Made by a program: the position numbers and the translations under genes
Shown here: in pieces, positions 1 through 8,202 of the stretch
Numbering within the stretch: the stretch's first letter is position 1
Layout: every line of letters begins with the position of its first letter
Notes under the pieces: model-generated
What the model saw: the letters and a program-made list of their open reading frames with translations, nothing else
Databases searched by the model: none
Told to the model about the DNA's origin: nothing
Source of the DNA: Verrucomicrobiota bacterium
GTDB taxonomy: Bacteria; Verrucomicrobiota; Verrucomicrobiia; Opitutales; Opitutaceae
Assembly (NCBI GenBank): GCA_023426435.1
Contig: JAFAAS010000122.1
Location: 1 to 17,498 of the forward strand
DNA length: 17,498 bases
Direction of reading: 5' to 3'

Positions 1-789
1 CACCCACACAAACGCTCCGGGCCGCATCACGCCGTAATCGAACACCAGCGGCTCCGGCCAGAGCGCGAGGCGCAGGTAATGAACCACCGCCTGACACTGC
101 ACCTGCAAATACGCCCAAGGCTCAGCCGGCGCCCCATACGGCACCGCATCGCTGCGGAAATCTCCCCACAACACGCGCGCGGCCAGCAACAGCCATGTCG
201 CCGCCATCATCGCATAAACCCCGCCGCGCGCGCGCAGCGTTTCACGAAAGCCCCCGGTCAAAAACGTGCGATCATACAACAACGCCAGCACCGGAATCGC
301 CGCCGCGAATTCATGCGCCAGCATCCCCAACGCGCACGCCGCCACCGCCACGACGCGCCATCCACGGATCACCGCCTGCAGGGTCACCATCACCGCCAGC
401 CCCGCCACCAACTCGGGGCGCCGCGTCACATCCGTCACCGCCGCCGTTTGCAGCGGATGCAACATCCAGATCGCGCTGGTCGCGAGCGCGAGCCAGCCCG
501 CGCTGCGCCCAAACCGCTCCCGCAAATGCGGCAGCTGCAACGTTCGTCGCAGCACCGCAAACATCACGCCCGCCGTCGCCACGTGGAGCGCAAGACTTGT
601 CCCGCGCGCGATCGCCACGTGCCCCTTGTCCAGCGCAAACCAAATCGTTTCCGGCAACGATTCCGCCCATTCGCCCGCAAACGAATTCGCCCACGCCGCC
701 ACCGCCGCCGCCGCGAGCGCCGCCACCGCGAAGGCGGTCGACGGGAGTTCAGCGTTGGTGGAACGTGCGTCAGTCATCCAGGAAAACAT
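1..789 (-). CDS. TMTC-like GT-C membrane protein, truncated by left window edge; lacks Asp-Asp loop
   Basis: The frame is open from an ATG at 789 through the left edge (263 codons seen; the C-terminus lies outside). It is a paralogue of the gene immediately upstream at 842-2992. Both share the signature HPLQTAAV followed by a conserved Arg-x-Glu (here from H111) and the later block ending in VFDYG near residue 250, with several hydrophobic helices between. These match the TMTC/DUF1736 family of GT-C-fold O-mannosyltransferases, known in animals; bacterial members are mostly uncharacterised. The first extracytoplasmic loop is about 37 residues shorter than in the neighbour, and the FVLDD segment that carries the acidic pair is absent, so this copy may be catalytically dead. 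A second in-frame ATG at 777 is an alternative start; neither has a clear Shine-Dalgarno. The gap to the upstream gene is about 52 bp on the same strand, so co-transcription is likely. Whether it ends in TPRs cannot be seen. Confidence 0.8.
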   Translation of the reverse strand, partial: MFSWMTDARSTNAELPSTAFAVAALAAAAVAAWANSFAGEWAESLPETIWFALDKGHVAIARGTSLALHVATAGVMFAVLRRTLQLPHLRERFGRSAGWLALATSAIWMLHPLQTAAVTDVTRRPELVAGLAVMVTLQAVIRGWRVVAVAACALGMLAHEFAAAIPVLALLYDRTFLTGGFRETLRARGGVYAMMAATWLLLAARVLWGDFRSDAVPYGAPAEPWAYLQVQCQAVVHYLRLALWPEPLVFDYGVMRPGAFVWV

Positions 790-841
790 CCACGTTGAAG
801 ACCCGTCGCGCCGCGAGCGAGGAAAGTTCAGGTTCGCCGCC

Positions 842-2992
842 TTATTGCGTGGCTCGCTGATACTGTCGCACCTGCGAGAGATTCTCGCGCACCACCGCAT
901 TCTCCGGATCTCGGCTCAGCACTTCCTCGTATTCCCGCGCGGCCTCCTCGAAGCGCCGCAACATCAACAACGCGTTCGCCAGATTATTCCGCGCCCGCAC
1001 GTGGTTCGCATCCATGCCCAGCGCCATTCGATAACGCGCAATCGCCTCTTCCACTCGCCGCGATCGCGCCAGCAAATTGCCCCAGACAAAATAAACCTCC
1101 GCCGACGGCGCGATTTCGGACGCCGCCCGATACGCACTCTCGGCCCGCGCAAAATCGCTCGCTCGCGCCAGCAGATTTCCGAGCGCTAGTTGCGCCGCCG
1201 CCAAACGGGGATCATGAGCCAACGCCTCGCGAAACTCCCGCTCCGCCGCCGCCGCATCCTGCTGCTTCTCTCGCAACAAACCCATCTGATACCGCGCCAA
1301 CCCGAACGCCGGCTCCACGCGCAAGACCTCGGCCAAATCGCGTTCCGCCTCGTCGAACCGGCCTTGTTTGATCGCGACCGCCGCCAGGCTCGTGCGCGCC
1401 TCTCGCGAAAGGGGATCGTTGCGCAGCGCCGCTTCGAACCGTTCCCGCGCCGCGTCGATTTCGCCCAACTGCATCAATACCGTGCCGAGCCCGATCGCCG
1501 CGTCCGCATATTGCGGCGCCGCATCGCTCGCCGCTTCCAGATGCAGTCGCGCCTCCTTCCACTCCCCTCGGCTCGCCAGGAGCTTGCCCAAACTGAAATG
1601 CGCAAACGCATGATTCGGCTGAAGCGCAATCGCCCGACGAAACGCCGCCATCGCCCGCCCCGTTTCGCCCGCTGCGCCCAACGCCCGCCCGAGATTATGC
1701 TGCGCGCGCGCATTCTCGGGGCGTTTCTCGACCGTGTCCGCCCACAACGTGACCTCCGATCGATACACGTCGTTGCGCATCACCGTCGCCGCCGAACACA
1801 GCGCAATCACGAAGAAAGCCAGCAGCGCGCGACCGCTTGAACTCAGCGGCAGCGATCGCACACCGGCCGCGGCCAACGCGAGCAGCGCCGCGAGCGTGAG
1901 ATACATGCGATGCTCCGCCATCGTCTGCGTCGCCACCGGCACAAAACTCGAGCTCGGCGCCAGCAGCAGGAAGAAACACGCTCCCCACAATCCCGCGACG
2001 CGGTTGCGCATCAAACACCACAGCACCGCGCCGCCCGCCGCCAGCAGCAGCGCCAGCTGCATCCACACTTCGGATACGGACGCGATCGTCGGCGTTCCAT
2101 AGTCGAAAACCTGCCCGACCGGCCAGAACGCGAGCCGCCCATAGCGCACGATCGCTTCGCACTGGGTCAGAAAATAGGTGACCACGCCGATCTCCGTCTC
2201 GAATCCCGCCGATCCGCCGCGACCCCGGTTTGCGACCATCAGCCCCACGAGCGGAATCCAACTCGCGAACAGCGCCGCATGTAATCGTCCGTGTTGTTGC
2301 CACGCTGCACGCAGCGAACCCGCAACGAGCGCGCGATCGTAGAGCAGGATGATAATCGGCACGACCGCGACCGTCTCCTTCGTGCCAACGCCAAGGAAAC
2401 AGGCGAGCACACTGCCGACCGCCCACAGGCGTCGCGCTGACTCGCGCAATTCCCCGGCCGGCGCGGTCGCCCGCACAAATCCATACAGCGCGAGCAAACC
2501 CAACAACCCCGCGAGCGATTCCGCGCGTTGCACCACGTAAGTCACCGCGGCGGTCTGCAGCGGATGCAACGCCCAGATCAGCGCAATCGCGAGCGCCGTC
2601 CACCGCGCCACGGAATCGCTTTCCTTCGCGCGAATCAGCGTTCGCCGAACCAGCCCGAACAGCACCAACGCCGCCGCGGCGTGGATCAGCACATTCGTCA
2701 CCCGAAATCCACGGGCATCGAGCCCGTGCAGCGCGTAATCGATCGCAAACGAAAGATTCAGAATCGGCCGTCCGCTGACCGTCTCACCGCCCGTCGCCGG
2801 CGGACGCATCCAATCCAAGGACGGAAACCGCCGGATCGTGCCGTTGTTTAGAATCGAATCGTGATCATCGAGGACGAACGGCGCGGCCAGGCTCGTCCAC
2901 CACGTCGCCACCACGGCCAGCACGATCAAGCCCGCCGCCAACCAGGCGGGACAGCCGGTGCGGTGCGGCGCGGGGGTTGAAGCCGTGGTCAT
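842..2992 (-). CDS. TMTC-like GT-C glycosyltransferase with C-terminal TPR array
   Basis: A 716-residue protein in two halves. Residues about 18-405 are a polytopic membrane domain with around ten hydrophobic helices. Residues about 420-716 are some eight tetratricopeptide repeats with the usual small-residue and Pro-at-end pattern (for example 'HAFAHFSLGKLLASRGEWKE'). The membrane half has the hallmarks of the TMTC family: FVLDD (D42, D43) in the first outer loop followed by a conserved Asn, HPLQTAAV with QRAE (from H143), FDYG (296-299), and a PSSSF...AEHRMYL block (346-365). In animal TMTCs the acidic pair is thought to be catalytic for O-mannosylation; the bacterial donor and acceptor are unknown. 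The TPRs probably face the periplasm and bind the acceptor protein (inference). The start ATG at 2992 has no evident Shine-Dalgarno. The gene lies 52 bp after the terminator of the receptor gene and is followed by its own paralogue. Confidence 0.87.
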   Translation of the reverse strand: MTTASTPAPHRTGCPAWLAAGLIVLAVVATWWTSLAAPFVLDDHDSILNNGTIRRFPSLDWMRPPATGGETVSGRPILNLSFAIDYALHGLDARGFRVTNVLIHAAAALVLFGLVRRTLIRAKESDSVARWTALAIALIWALHPLQTAAVTYVVQRAESLAGLLGLLALYGFVRATAPAGELRESARRLWAVGSVLACFLGVGTKETVAVVPIIILLYDRALVAGSLRAAWQQHGRLHAALFASWIPLVGLMVANRGRGGSAGFETEIGVVTYFLTQCEAIVRYGRLAFWPVGQVFDYGTPTIASVSEVWMQLALLLAAGGAVLWCLMRNRVAGLWGACFFLLLAPSSSFVPVATQTMAEHRMYLTLAALLALAAAGVRSLPLSSSGRALLAFFVIALCSAATVMRNDVYRSEVTLWADTVEKRPENARAQHNLGRALGAAGETGRAMAAFRRAIALQPNHAFAHFSLGKLLASRGEWKEARLHLEAASDAAPQYADAAIGLGTVLMQLGEIDAARERFEAALRNDPLSREARTSLAAVAIKQGRFDEAERDLAEVLRVEPAFGLARYQMGLLREKQQDAAAAEREFREALAHDPRLAAAQLALGNLLARASDFARAESAYRAASEIAPSAEVYFVWGNLLARSRRVEEAIARYRMALGMDANHVRARNNLANALLMLRRFEEAAREYEEVLSRDPENAVVRENLSQVRQYQRATQ

Positions 2993-3035
2993 GTTTCAGA
3001 ACAGCCGCGCCACGCTGACGACGCCGCTTCTCACG

Positions 3036-3069
3036 GCAAAAGAAAAGCTCCCTCACCAGGAGGGAGCTT
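3036..3069 (-). terminator. Rho-independent terminator of the TonB-dependent receptor gene
   Basis: On the minus strand a perfect 10-bp stem, AAGCTCCCTC / GAGGGAGCTT (3045-3054 with 3060-3069), with a 5-nt loop, is followed by the T-rich run TTCTTTT. It lies about 30 bp after the receptor stop codon at 3098 and upstream of the TPR gene start at 2992. This separates the receptor from the TMTC-like pair. Confidence 0.9.
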
Positions 3070-3097
3070 GAAGAGCTAAGGCCGTTGACGTCTCGAC

Positions 3098-6000
3098 TTA
3101 GAAGTCGAACGACGCGCTCAGGATGAACTGACGCGGATCGATGATGCGGAACGAATACGGCGAGCCGTCGTAGTTGACCGCCACCGGACGGAGTTCGCCG
3201 CCTTCGAAGACGTTCATGACGTTGAGCTGCAGCTTCATCCCGACCTTGTTGTCGAACAGCGGGCGGCGATAAGCGACCCAGAGATCGGTGTAGAACTGGG
3301 CGTCGTCGTAGATCGGGCGCGACACATCCGACATGTCCATCACCGGCTGGCCATTGTAGGTATTCACGCCGCTGGCACGACCGTAGTAGCCGATGACCGC
3401 TTTGTCTTCCCAACGTTGGCTGCCACCGATGCTGAAGCCGCGCAGCGCGCCTTCGGTGAAGTTGTAGGTCGTGAGGAAGGACCAGCGGTATTTGCGCTGA
3501 CCCATGACGGACTGGCCTTGGAGATCCCGGTCGAGCGCGAGCTGCGGCGCAACGACACCATTATAGTAGGCCTCAGGATTGGCGAAGCCGTTGGCCGTTT
3601 CCGGGAACAGTTCGCTGCGGTAGCCGTAAGAGCTCCAGAAGTTCGTCAGGTTCACTTCGCGACCACCGCTGGTGGTGTAGGTGGCGAATTGGGAATACTG
3701 CGGGAGGAGGTAGTCGCTCGCCTTCGCCGCCTTCCAGACGGCCATGCGCTCGGCTTCCCACGGCATGAACTCCTTCAACACGCTGGCATACTTGGTGTCC
3801 TGCTTGCCGAAGGTGAACTTGAGGGTCCACTCGGGAATCGGGTTGTAGTTGATCTCCGCCTCCACGCCCTTGGCTTCCGCGTTGCGGGTGGCGCCCAAGG
3901 CGAACGGCCGCGAGGTGTAATAATCGTAGTCCTGCTTCCAGATCTTTTCCGCGGCGTCCTGCACGGCCTGTTCTTCCTGCGTGCTGAGGTTCGTGCCAAA
4001 ACCTTCGACGGTCGGATTATACCCCATGTTGATGAGGGCGATCGTGCGCGCCCAGTTGCGGAAGAGGGTCGAGTCGACGTTATCCTTCAGGCGGTTGAAG
4101 ACGTTCGGCGCGTTGATGTTTTCATTCTCGTTGGACGCTTCGAACCAGGTGATGCGGGCAAACAACTTGTCGTCGAGAGCCGAGAACTGGATGCCGTAGT
4201 CCTTACCTTTACCCGTGGGCTTCGGCAGCTGATTGCCGTAGAAGTCGCCCAACGCGGTCGTCGGCGGGTTGAAGTTGGAGGACTCGTTATAGCTCACGCC
4301 GAAGCTGCGGACAAACTGCCAGAACTGCGAACCGGAATCGGCGCGGTTCTCGATCGTGCTCCAGTTTTTGAAGGGGCGCAGAACGCCGCCGAGCGTGCGG
4401 GTCGTGCCCGACATTTCGCTGTAGGGACCCCAGCGGTTGAAGATCAAGTCGCGCTGGAAAACGCCGTCCTTCCACTTGTCGGCGTTGGTGATCGCGGGAG
4501 CGACGACATTGCCGTTCGCGTCCGTCACCGCCGGCAGGGCGGAATGAGTGATGCGGGCCTTATACTCGTCCTTGCGCACGCCAAACGTGGCGACGAGGCG
4601 GTCGTCCCAAAGATGGCTCGTAATGGCCGCGCTGAGCGAATCGACGATGCGCTGATTGCGACCGGTGTTCGCGTCGATGTCCTGGAACGCATGCGTGACA
4701 TTCAGCGGCTGGAAGCTGCTGGTGCTGTAAGTGTAGGCGTTGATGTCACCCGTATACTTCAGGTAGTCCCAATAACCGGCCGCGCGCGTGACCACGCCAT
4801 GCGGATCGCTGGGCGAAGCGAGGTAATAGGTGCGGCGGAGAGAATTGCCCGTGCCACGATTCCAGCCCGTGGGCTCGCCCGCGGCATTGTTGTTCGGGTT
4901 CGGAAGATAGCGGAGCGCAGCGGCGTCGGAGCCCGCGGAGAGATATTGCAAGCGCTGGCGGATCGAGGCGCTCATGTATTCGTCGCGGGACCACAGGCCC
5001 AGGACCTGATGGCGGCCCAGCCACTTCATCCAACCGTCTTTCTGCGTGAAATCGGGCGTCCAGGCCAGCATCGCGCGGTAGTGATCGTCGAGCGCTTCGT
5101 TGATGTAGCTGTCGGGATCCTGCTCCTCGACATACGGCTTGCCGAAGTAGGGATTCGGTTGGCCGCTGGGCAGGTTGATGTTGGTATCAACAAACAGCGT
5201 CGGGACGTTGAGCTGACCGATCGTGTAGTTGGAACGCTGGAAGAAATCCTGACGGAACCAGCCGCCGCTGAGATAAAGATCGAAGGGCAGCTCCTGCTCG
5301 AACTCGAGATTGTAGTTCCGGTTCTTCGCGCTGCCGAAGTTCGGGGAGGCGATGTTGATCTTGCGCCAGTCGTAGATCGAGCGATCGGTCACGCTGGGAT
5401 AGCGATAGCTCGCCGCGAAGATGCCGTTGCCCGCGCCCGTCCAGCCTTGGGACGAGGTGTAAGTGCGGGTGTAATGATCGGCCCAGGTCGGGTTCGCCCA
5501 GATGTCAGCTTCCGGAGGATTGACGGCAGGGTTCGCAGCCGGATTGGTCGGCGTGCCCCAGTTCGGGAGATAGCGATACTGATAGGTCGGCTGGAACCAG
5601 TTCACGAGCTGGCCATCGGCGATCTGCTGGATGCTGCGGCCTTGATTCACGACGCCGATGCCCGGCGTGAACAGGATGTTCGGCGAGGGCTGGCCGGCGA
5701 CCCAGTTGGCGGGAATGCCAAAGATGGTGTCTCCGAAAACATTGATGCCGTTATACTGCGTGCGGGCCGCGTTCCACTTCGTCGCGTCGTAGCCGGGACG
5801 GGTGGCGACGAAGTCGCGCAGCTCGTTCGCGTAGGGCGACGAAGCATTGTTCACCAACATGCTCACGGCCTGGCCGGAGCCGTTGTAAACGCGGTGCGTC
5901 ACCGGATCGTAGTAGGGACGGCCGGCGAGATTCCACTGCGTCACGAAATCGCGCGGCGTGAGCGTGTTCGGACGATGATTGTCGTTGCGATACGCTTCGA

Positions 6001-6853
6001 TGTTCGCGCGGAGGATCGTCTTCGAGAAGGGCTTGAACGTGATCGCTCCATACGCGCGCTTGGTCTCGTCGTAGGCGGGTTCGCGATCGAAACGGCGATC
6101 ATCGTAAAGCACCGCGCCGTAGATCGCGAGTTTGTCGTCGATGATGCCTTGGTTGAAGTTCAGCGAGCTGCGGAAGGAGCCGTATTGGTCCGTGCGGAGC
6201 GAGAGGTTCGCGCTGTCGCGGTTGAGCTGCGCCTGCGCAGTGCTCTGGTTGACGATACCCGCCGGGCTGCCGAGACCGAAGAGCATCGAGTTCGGACCGC
6301 GGCTGATTTCGACCGACTGCGTGTTGTAGGAGTCGAACGGCACCGCGCCGATGGACGGGTAATAATTAACGGCCGAGCTGGGAGCACCGAGACCGCGCAC
6401 GCGATTCGCCTGAGCGTTCGTGTAGGGCGTCATGTTGTTGCCCTGCGTGCCGCCGGCGTTCACGTCGAGCACGCCGTCATTGCGCATGCTCTGCGTCGGT
6501 TGCGTGTAAGTGAGCGAACCTTCCGTGTTCACTTCATAACGGAAGATATCGTTGATGTCCGTCGAAGCCGTGTCCTCGAACTGCTGCTTCGTCACCACCG
6601 AGATCGAGGCGCCGAGGTCCGCGATGTTGGTGTTCATGCGACTGCCCGCGAGGGTGTTCTGCGCGAAGTAGCCCTGGTCGCGCGAAGCGTCGACGGTGAA
6701 AGGCGAAAGCACGATCACTTCGTCGCTCGCCGGCTCGCCGGACGTCGGTTGCGACGCCTGCTGGGCAGACATGAGGTGAGTGATCGAGGCGGCCAGCAAC
6801 GATGCAGCGAGGCATCGGACTCCTGAATGGAGATGTCGGTTGCGTGTAGTCAT
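3098..6853 (-). CDS. TonB-dependent outer-membrane receptor (Opitutaceae type)
   Basis: Encodes 1251 residues from the ATG at 6853. That start is preferred over an upstream in-frame start near 7012 because it begins a signal peptide (basic MTTRNRH, hydrophobic core to about residue 28, likely cleavage after LMSA) and the upstream extension is not secretory. After the signal comes DEVIVLSPFTV (44-54), which may serve as the TonB box. Next is a plug domain (about 66-215) with 'SVVTKQQFEDTASTDINDIF' and the plug motif VEISRGPNSMLFGLGSPAGIVNQ. The rest is an aromatic-rich 22-strand-type barrel ending in a C-terminal Phe (SASFDF), the usual outer-membrane assembly signal. The role is energised uptake of large solutes, here probably oligosaccharides, judged from the sugar ABC importer and glycosidase nearby. 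No SusD-type lipoprotein accompanies it. Codons favour NNC for Asn, Asp, Tyr and Phe, as in highly expressed genes. The protein is longer than the 700-1000 residues usual for the superfamily. Confidence 0.93.
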   Translation of the reverse strand: MTTRNRHLHSGVRCLAASLLAASITHLMSAQQASQPTSGEPASDEVIVLSPFTVDASRDQGYFAQNTLAGSRMNTNIADLGASISVVTKQQFEDTASTDINDIFRYEVNTEGSLTYTQPTQSMRNDGVLDVNAGGTQGNNMTPYTNAQANRVRGLGAPSSAVNYYPSIGAVPFDSYNTQSVEISRGPNSMLFGLGSPAGIVNQSTAQAQLNRDSANLSLRTDQYGSFRSSLNFNQGIIDDKLAIYGAVLYDDRRFDREPAYDETKRAYGAITFKPFSKTILRANIEAYRNDNHRPNTLTPRDFVTQWNLAGRPYYDPVTHRVYNGSGQAVSMLVNNASSPYANELRDFVATRPGYDATKWNAARTQYNGINVFGDTIFGIPANWVAGQPSPNILFTPGIGVVNQGRSIQQIADGQLVNWFQPTYQYRYLPNWGTPTNPAANPAVNPPEADIWANPTWADHYTRTYTSSQGWTGAGNGIFAASYRYPSVTDRSIYDWRKINIASPNFGSAKNRNYNLEFEQELPFDLYLSGGWFRQDFFQRSNYTIGQLNVPTLFVDTNINLPSGQPNPYFGKPYVEEQDPDSYINEALDDHYRAMLAWTPDFTQKDGWMKWLGRHQVLGLWSRDEYMSASIRQRLQYLSAGSDAAALRYLPNPNNNAAGEPTGWNRGTGNSLRRTYYLASPSDPHGVVTRAAGYWDYLKYTGDINAYTYSTSSFQPLNVTHAFQDIDANTGRNQRIVDSLSAAITSHLWDDRLVATFGVRKDEYKARITHSALPAVTDANGNVVAPAITNADKWKDGVFQRDLIFNRWGPYSEMSGTTRTLGGVLRPFKNWSTIENRADSGSQFWQFVRSFGVSYNESSNFNPPTTALGDFYGNQLPKPTGKGKDYGIQFSALDDKLFARITWFEASNENENINAPNVFNRLKDNVDSTLFRNWARTIALINMGYNPTVEGFGTNLSTQEEQAVQDAAEKIWKQDYDYYTSRPFALGATRNAEAKGVEAEINYNPIPEWTLKFTFGKQDTKYASVLKEFMPWEAERMAVWKAAKASDYLLPQYSQFATYTTSGGREVNLTNFWSSYGYRSELFPETANGFANPEAYYNGVVAPQLALDRDLQGQSVMGQRKYRWSFLTTYNFTEGALRGFSIGGSQRWEDKAVIGYYGRASGVNTYNGQPVMDMSDVSRPIYDDAQFYTDLWVAYRRPLFDNKVGMKLQLNVMNVFEGGELRPVAVNYDGSPYSFRIIDPRQFILSASFDF

Positions 6854-7070
6854 GTCGGGGGTCTGTTGGTAGTGAAAGAAAACGGGCCAGCGAAGTGGCG
6901 CCGGTAAGAACGAGTTGGGACAAATTCGCTGGGGACGCGAAGGAAGCGGAGCACGGAACGGGGTTGGCGAGTCTGCGCCGACACCTGAATGCGCTTCCGG
7001 ATTTTGATACAACGTGAGCTTTCCTCAGACAGTTCGAAGCCACGTTGGTTCGAGCCACAAACAAACCCCC

Positions 7071-7109
7071 ACAAACGAAAAGTCCGCGCACACAATCGCG
7101 CACGCGGAC
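7071..7109 (-). terminator. Probable terminator of the sugar ABC importer operon
   Basis: On the minus strand GTCCGCG (7103-7109) pairs with CGCGGAC (7082-7088). Inner GU and GC pairs extend the stem around a short loop. It is followed at once by TTTTCGTTTG. It sits 40 bp after the binding-protein stop codon. Confidence 0.8.
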
Positions 7110-7132
7110 ATCGCCTCCCCTCCTCTTACGCC

Positions 7133-7147
7133 GACGGAAATTCCGTC
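7133..7147. repeat. Small perfect hairpin just after the binding-protein stop
   Basis: GACGGA and TCCGTC form 6-bp arms around an AAT loop, one base after the stop codon at 7149-7151. It may protect the 3' end of the transcript or simply precede the true terminator at 7071-7109. It has no T run of its own. Confidence 0.5.
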
Positions 7148-7148
7148 C

Positions 7149-8153
7149 TCAGAAATCGAACTGATCGATGTTGTCTTTGTTAAACACGAAGGGCGTTCCG
7201 AGGAGAATGTTGTCGCCCTCGATCTCGAAGGTGCCGAGCGAGCCAGCCGTGAAGCTCGTGTCGCCCGCTTTCAATTTTCCCTGCGCCAGCGCCGCCGCCG
7301 CCTGCACGGTGAGATAACCGAGATCTTCCGTTTTCCACAGGATCACGCTGTCGGTCACCCCTTCCTTCACGTAACGACGATTTTCGTTCGGCAGCCCGAG
7401 CCCGATCACGTGCACCTGCCCGGTCTTGCCCGCCTGCTTCACCGCTTCGGCCGCTCCCGGCACCGCCGGCGACGCGATCGCCATGATCAATTTCAGATTG
7501 GGATTCGCGCTCATCAGCGCCGTCGCCTCCGTCTGCGCTTTGTCCTTCAAATCGTCGCAGGGCCGCACCGCCACGAGCTTCATCTTCGGATACTTCTCCG
7601 CCAGGCGCGCCTCGATGTGCTTCTGCCACTCACGCTGATTCGCCGCGGTGAGCGATGCGGTGATGATTGCGAATTCGCCTTCTTCACCCGTCACGCGCGC
7701 CGCTTCATCCATCAACTTGTGCCCGATCCCTTCCGGCGTCGCTTGGTTAACGAAGAACGAGCGCGCGTCCGGCATCGCATCCGCATCGTAAGTGATCACC
7801 TTGATCCCGCGCGCTTGCGCCTTCCGCAAAGCCGTCGAGATCCCTTCCTTGTTCTCGCACGCCGCCGCAATCGCATCCACGCCGAGCGTGATCCAGTTCT
7901 CCACGATTTCGTTCTGTCGCGCCGGATCGGTGTCGGTCGGCCCATCGAAAATCAAATCCACGCCCAACTCCTTCGCCGCCTTCTCCGCGCCTTCCTTGCA
8001 CGAGATGAAATACGCATTGCCCTTCGCCTTCGGCAGCAAAGCGATCGTGAGTTGACGCTCGCCATTGGCCGACGCCGCATCCGGCGATTTGCCGCAACCT
8101 GCAATCAGCGCGACCAGGGAAACGAAGAGGAAAAGGAGCGTCAGCTTTTTCAT
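7149..8153 (-). CDS. Sugar ABC transporter substrate-binding lipoprotein, RhaS/LsrB family
   Basis: A 334-residue periplasmic binding protein of the Peripla_BP_4 type. The N-terminus is a lipoprotein signal, MKKL plus a hydrophobic core and lipobox IAGC with C20, so it is membrane-anchored. The body resembles rhamnose-binding RhaS and the AI-2 receptor LsrB: 'ALLPKAKGNAYF' with K42, 'YDADAMPDAR' with D123, FVNQATPEGIG, 'GLGLPNENRRYVKEG', and a C-terminal FNKDNIDQFDF. Of the six AI-2 ligands reported for Salmonella LsrB (K35, D116, D166, Q167, P220, A222), the Lys, the first Asp and the Gln seem kept. The second Asp is Asn (N172, as I recall it in RhaS), and the Pro/Ala pair appears changed in the AIASPAVPG segment. 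This favours a sugar such as L-rhamnose over AI-2; the alignment is by eye. It is the last gene of the importer operon, 49 bp after the permease, with no clear Shine-Dalgarno. Confidence 0.9.
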   Translation of the reverse strand: MKKLTLLFLFVSLVALIAGCGKSPDAASANGERQLTIALLPKAKGNAYFISCKEGAEKAAKELGVDLIFDGPTDTDPARQNEIVENWITLGVDAIAAACENKEGISTALRKAQARGIKVITYDADAMPDARSFFVNQATPEGIGHKLMDEAARVTGEEGEFAIITASLTAANQREWQKHIEARLAEKYPKMKLVAVRPCDDLKDKAQTEATALMSANPNLKLIMAIASPAVPGAAEAVKQAGKTGQVHVIGLGLPNENRRYVKEGVTDSVILWKTEDLGYLTVQAAAALAQGKLKAGDTSFTAGSLGTFEIEGDNILLGTPFVFNKDNIDQFDF

Positions 8154-8202
8154 GGTAGGGAAAGGGTTCGATTGGACCGCAAACTTCGCGATTCAGCCCG
8201 GC

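Larger units (their letters stand above)
6854..7148 (-). promoter_or_regulatory. Leader and probable promoter region of the receptor gene
   Basis: This 295-bp gap separates the binding-protein gene (stop at 7149) from the receptor ATG at 6853. Its right part holds the binding-protein terminator, so the receptor needs its own promoter in about 6860-7070. No convincing -35/-10 pair is visible; the best AT-rich candidate on the minus strand is TTGTATCAAAAT near 7000-7013. Two near-identical direct repeats lie upstream of it: TTCGAAGCC (7033-7041, plus strand) and TTCGAGCC (7049-7056), 16 nt apart. They could be activator half-sites. No Shine-Dalgarno precedes the ATG. Confidence 0.4.

Noticed and set aside
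3416..6826. A plus-strand reading frame of 1136 codons lying antisense to the receptor gene
   Set aside because: It is in register with the receptor codons, so its stops would require TTA, CTA or TCA codons in the receptor, which this GC-rich gene avoids. Its translation is Arg/Val/Ala-rich and matches no family, while the minus strand gives a textbook receptor.
7149..8153. Annotation as an AI-2 quorum-sensing receptor (LsrB)
   Set aside because: At least two of the known AI-2 ligand positions appear changed, no lsrK/lsrR/lsrF/lsrG genes are present, and a GH106 enzyme is adjacent. A sugar ligand fits better.
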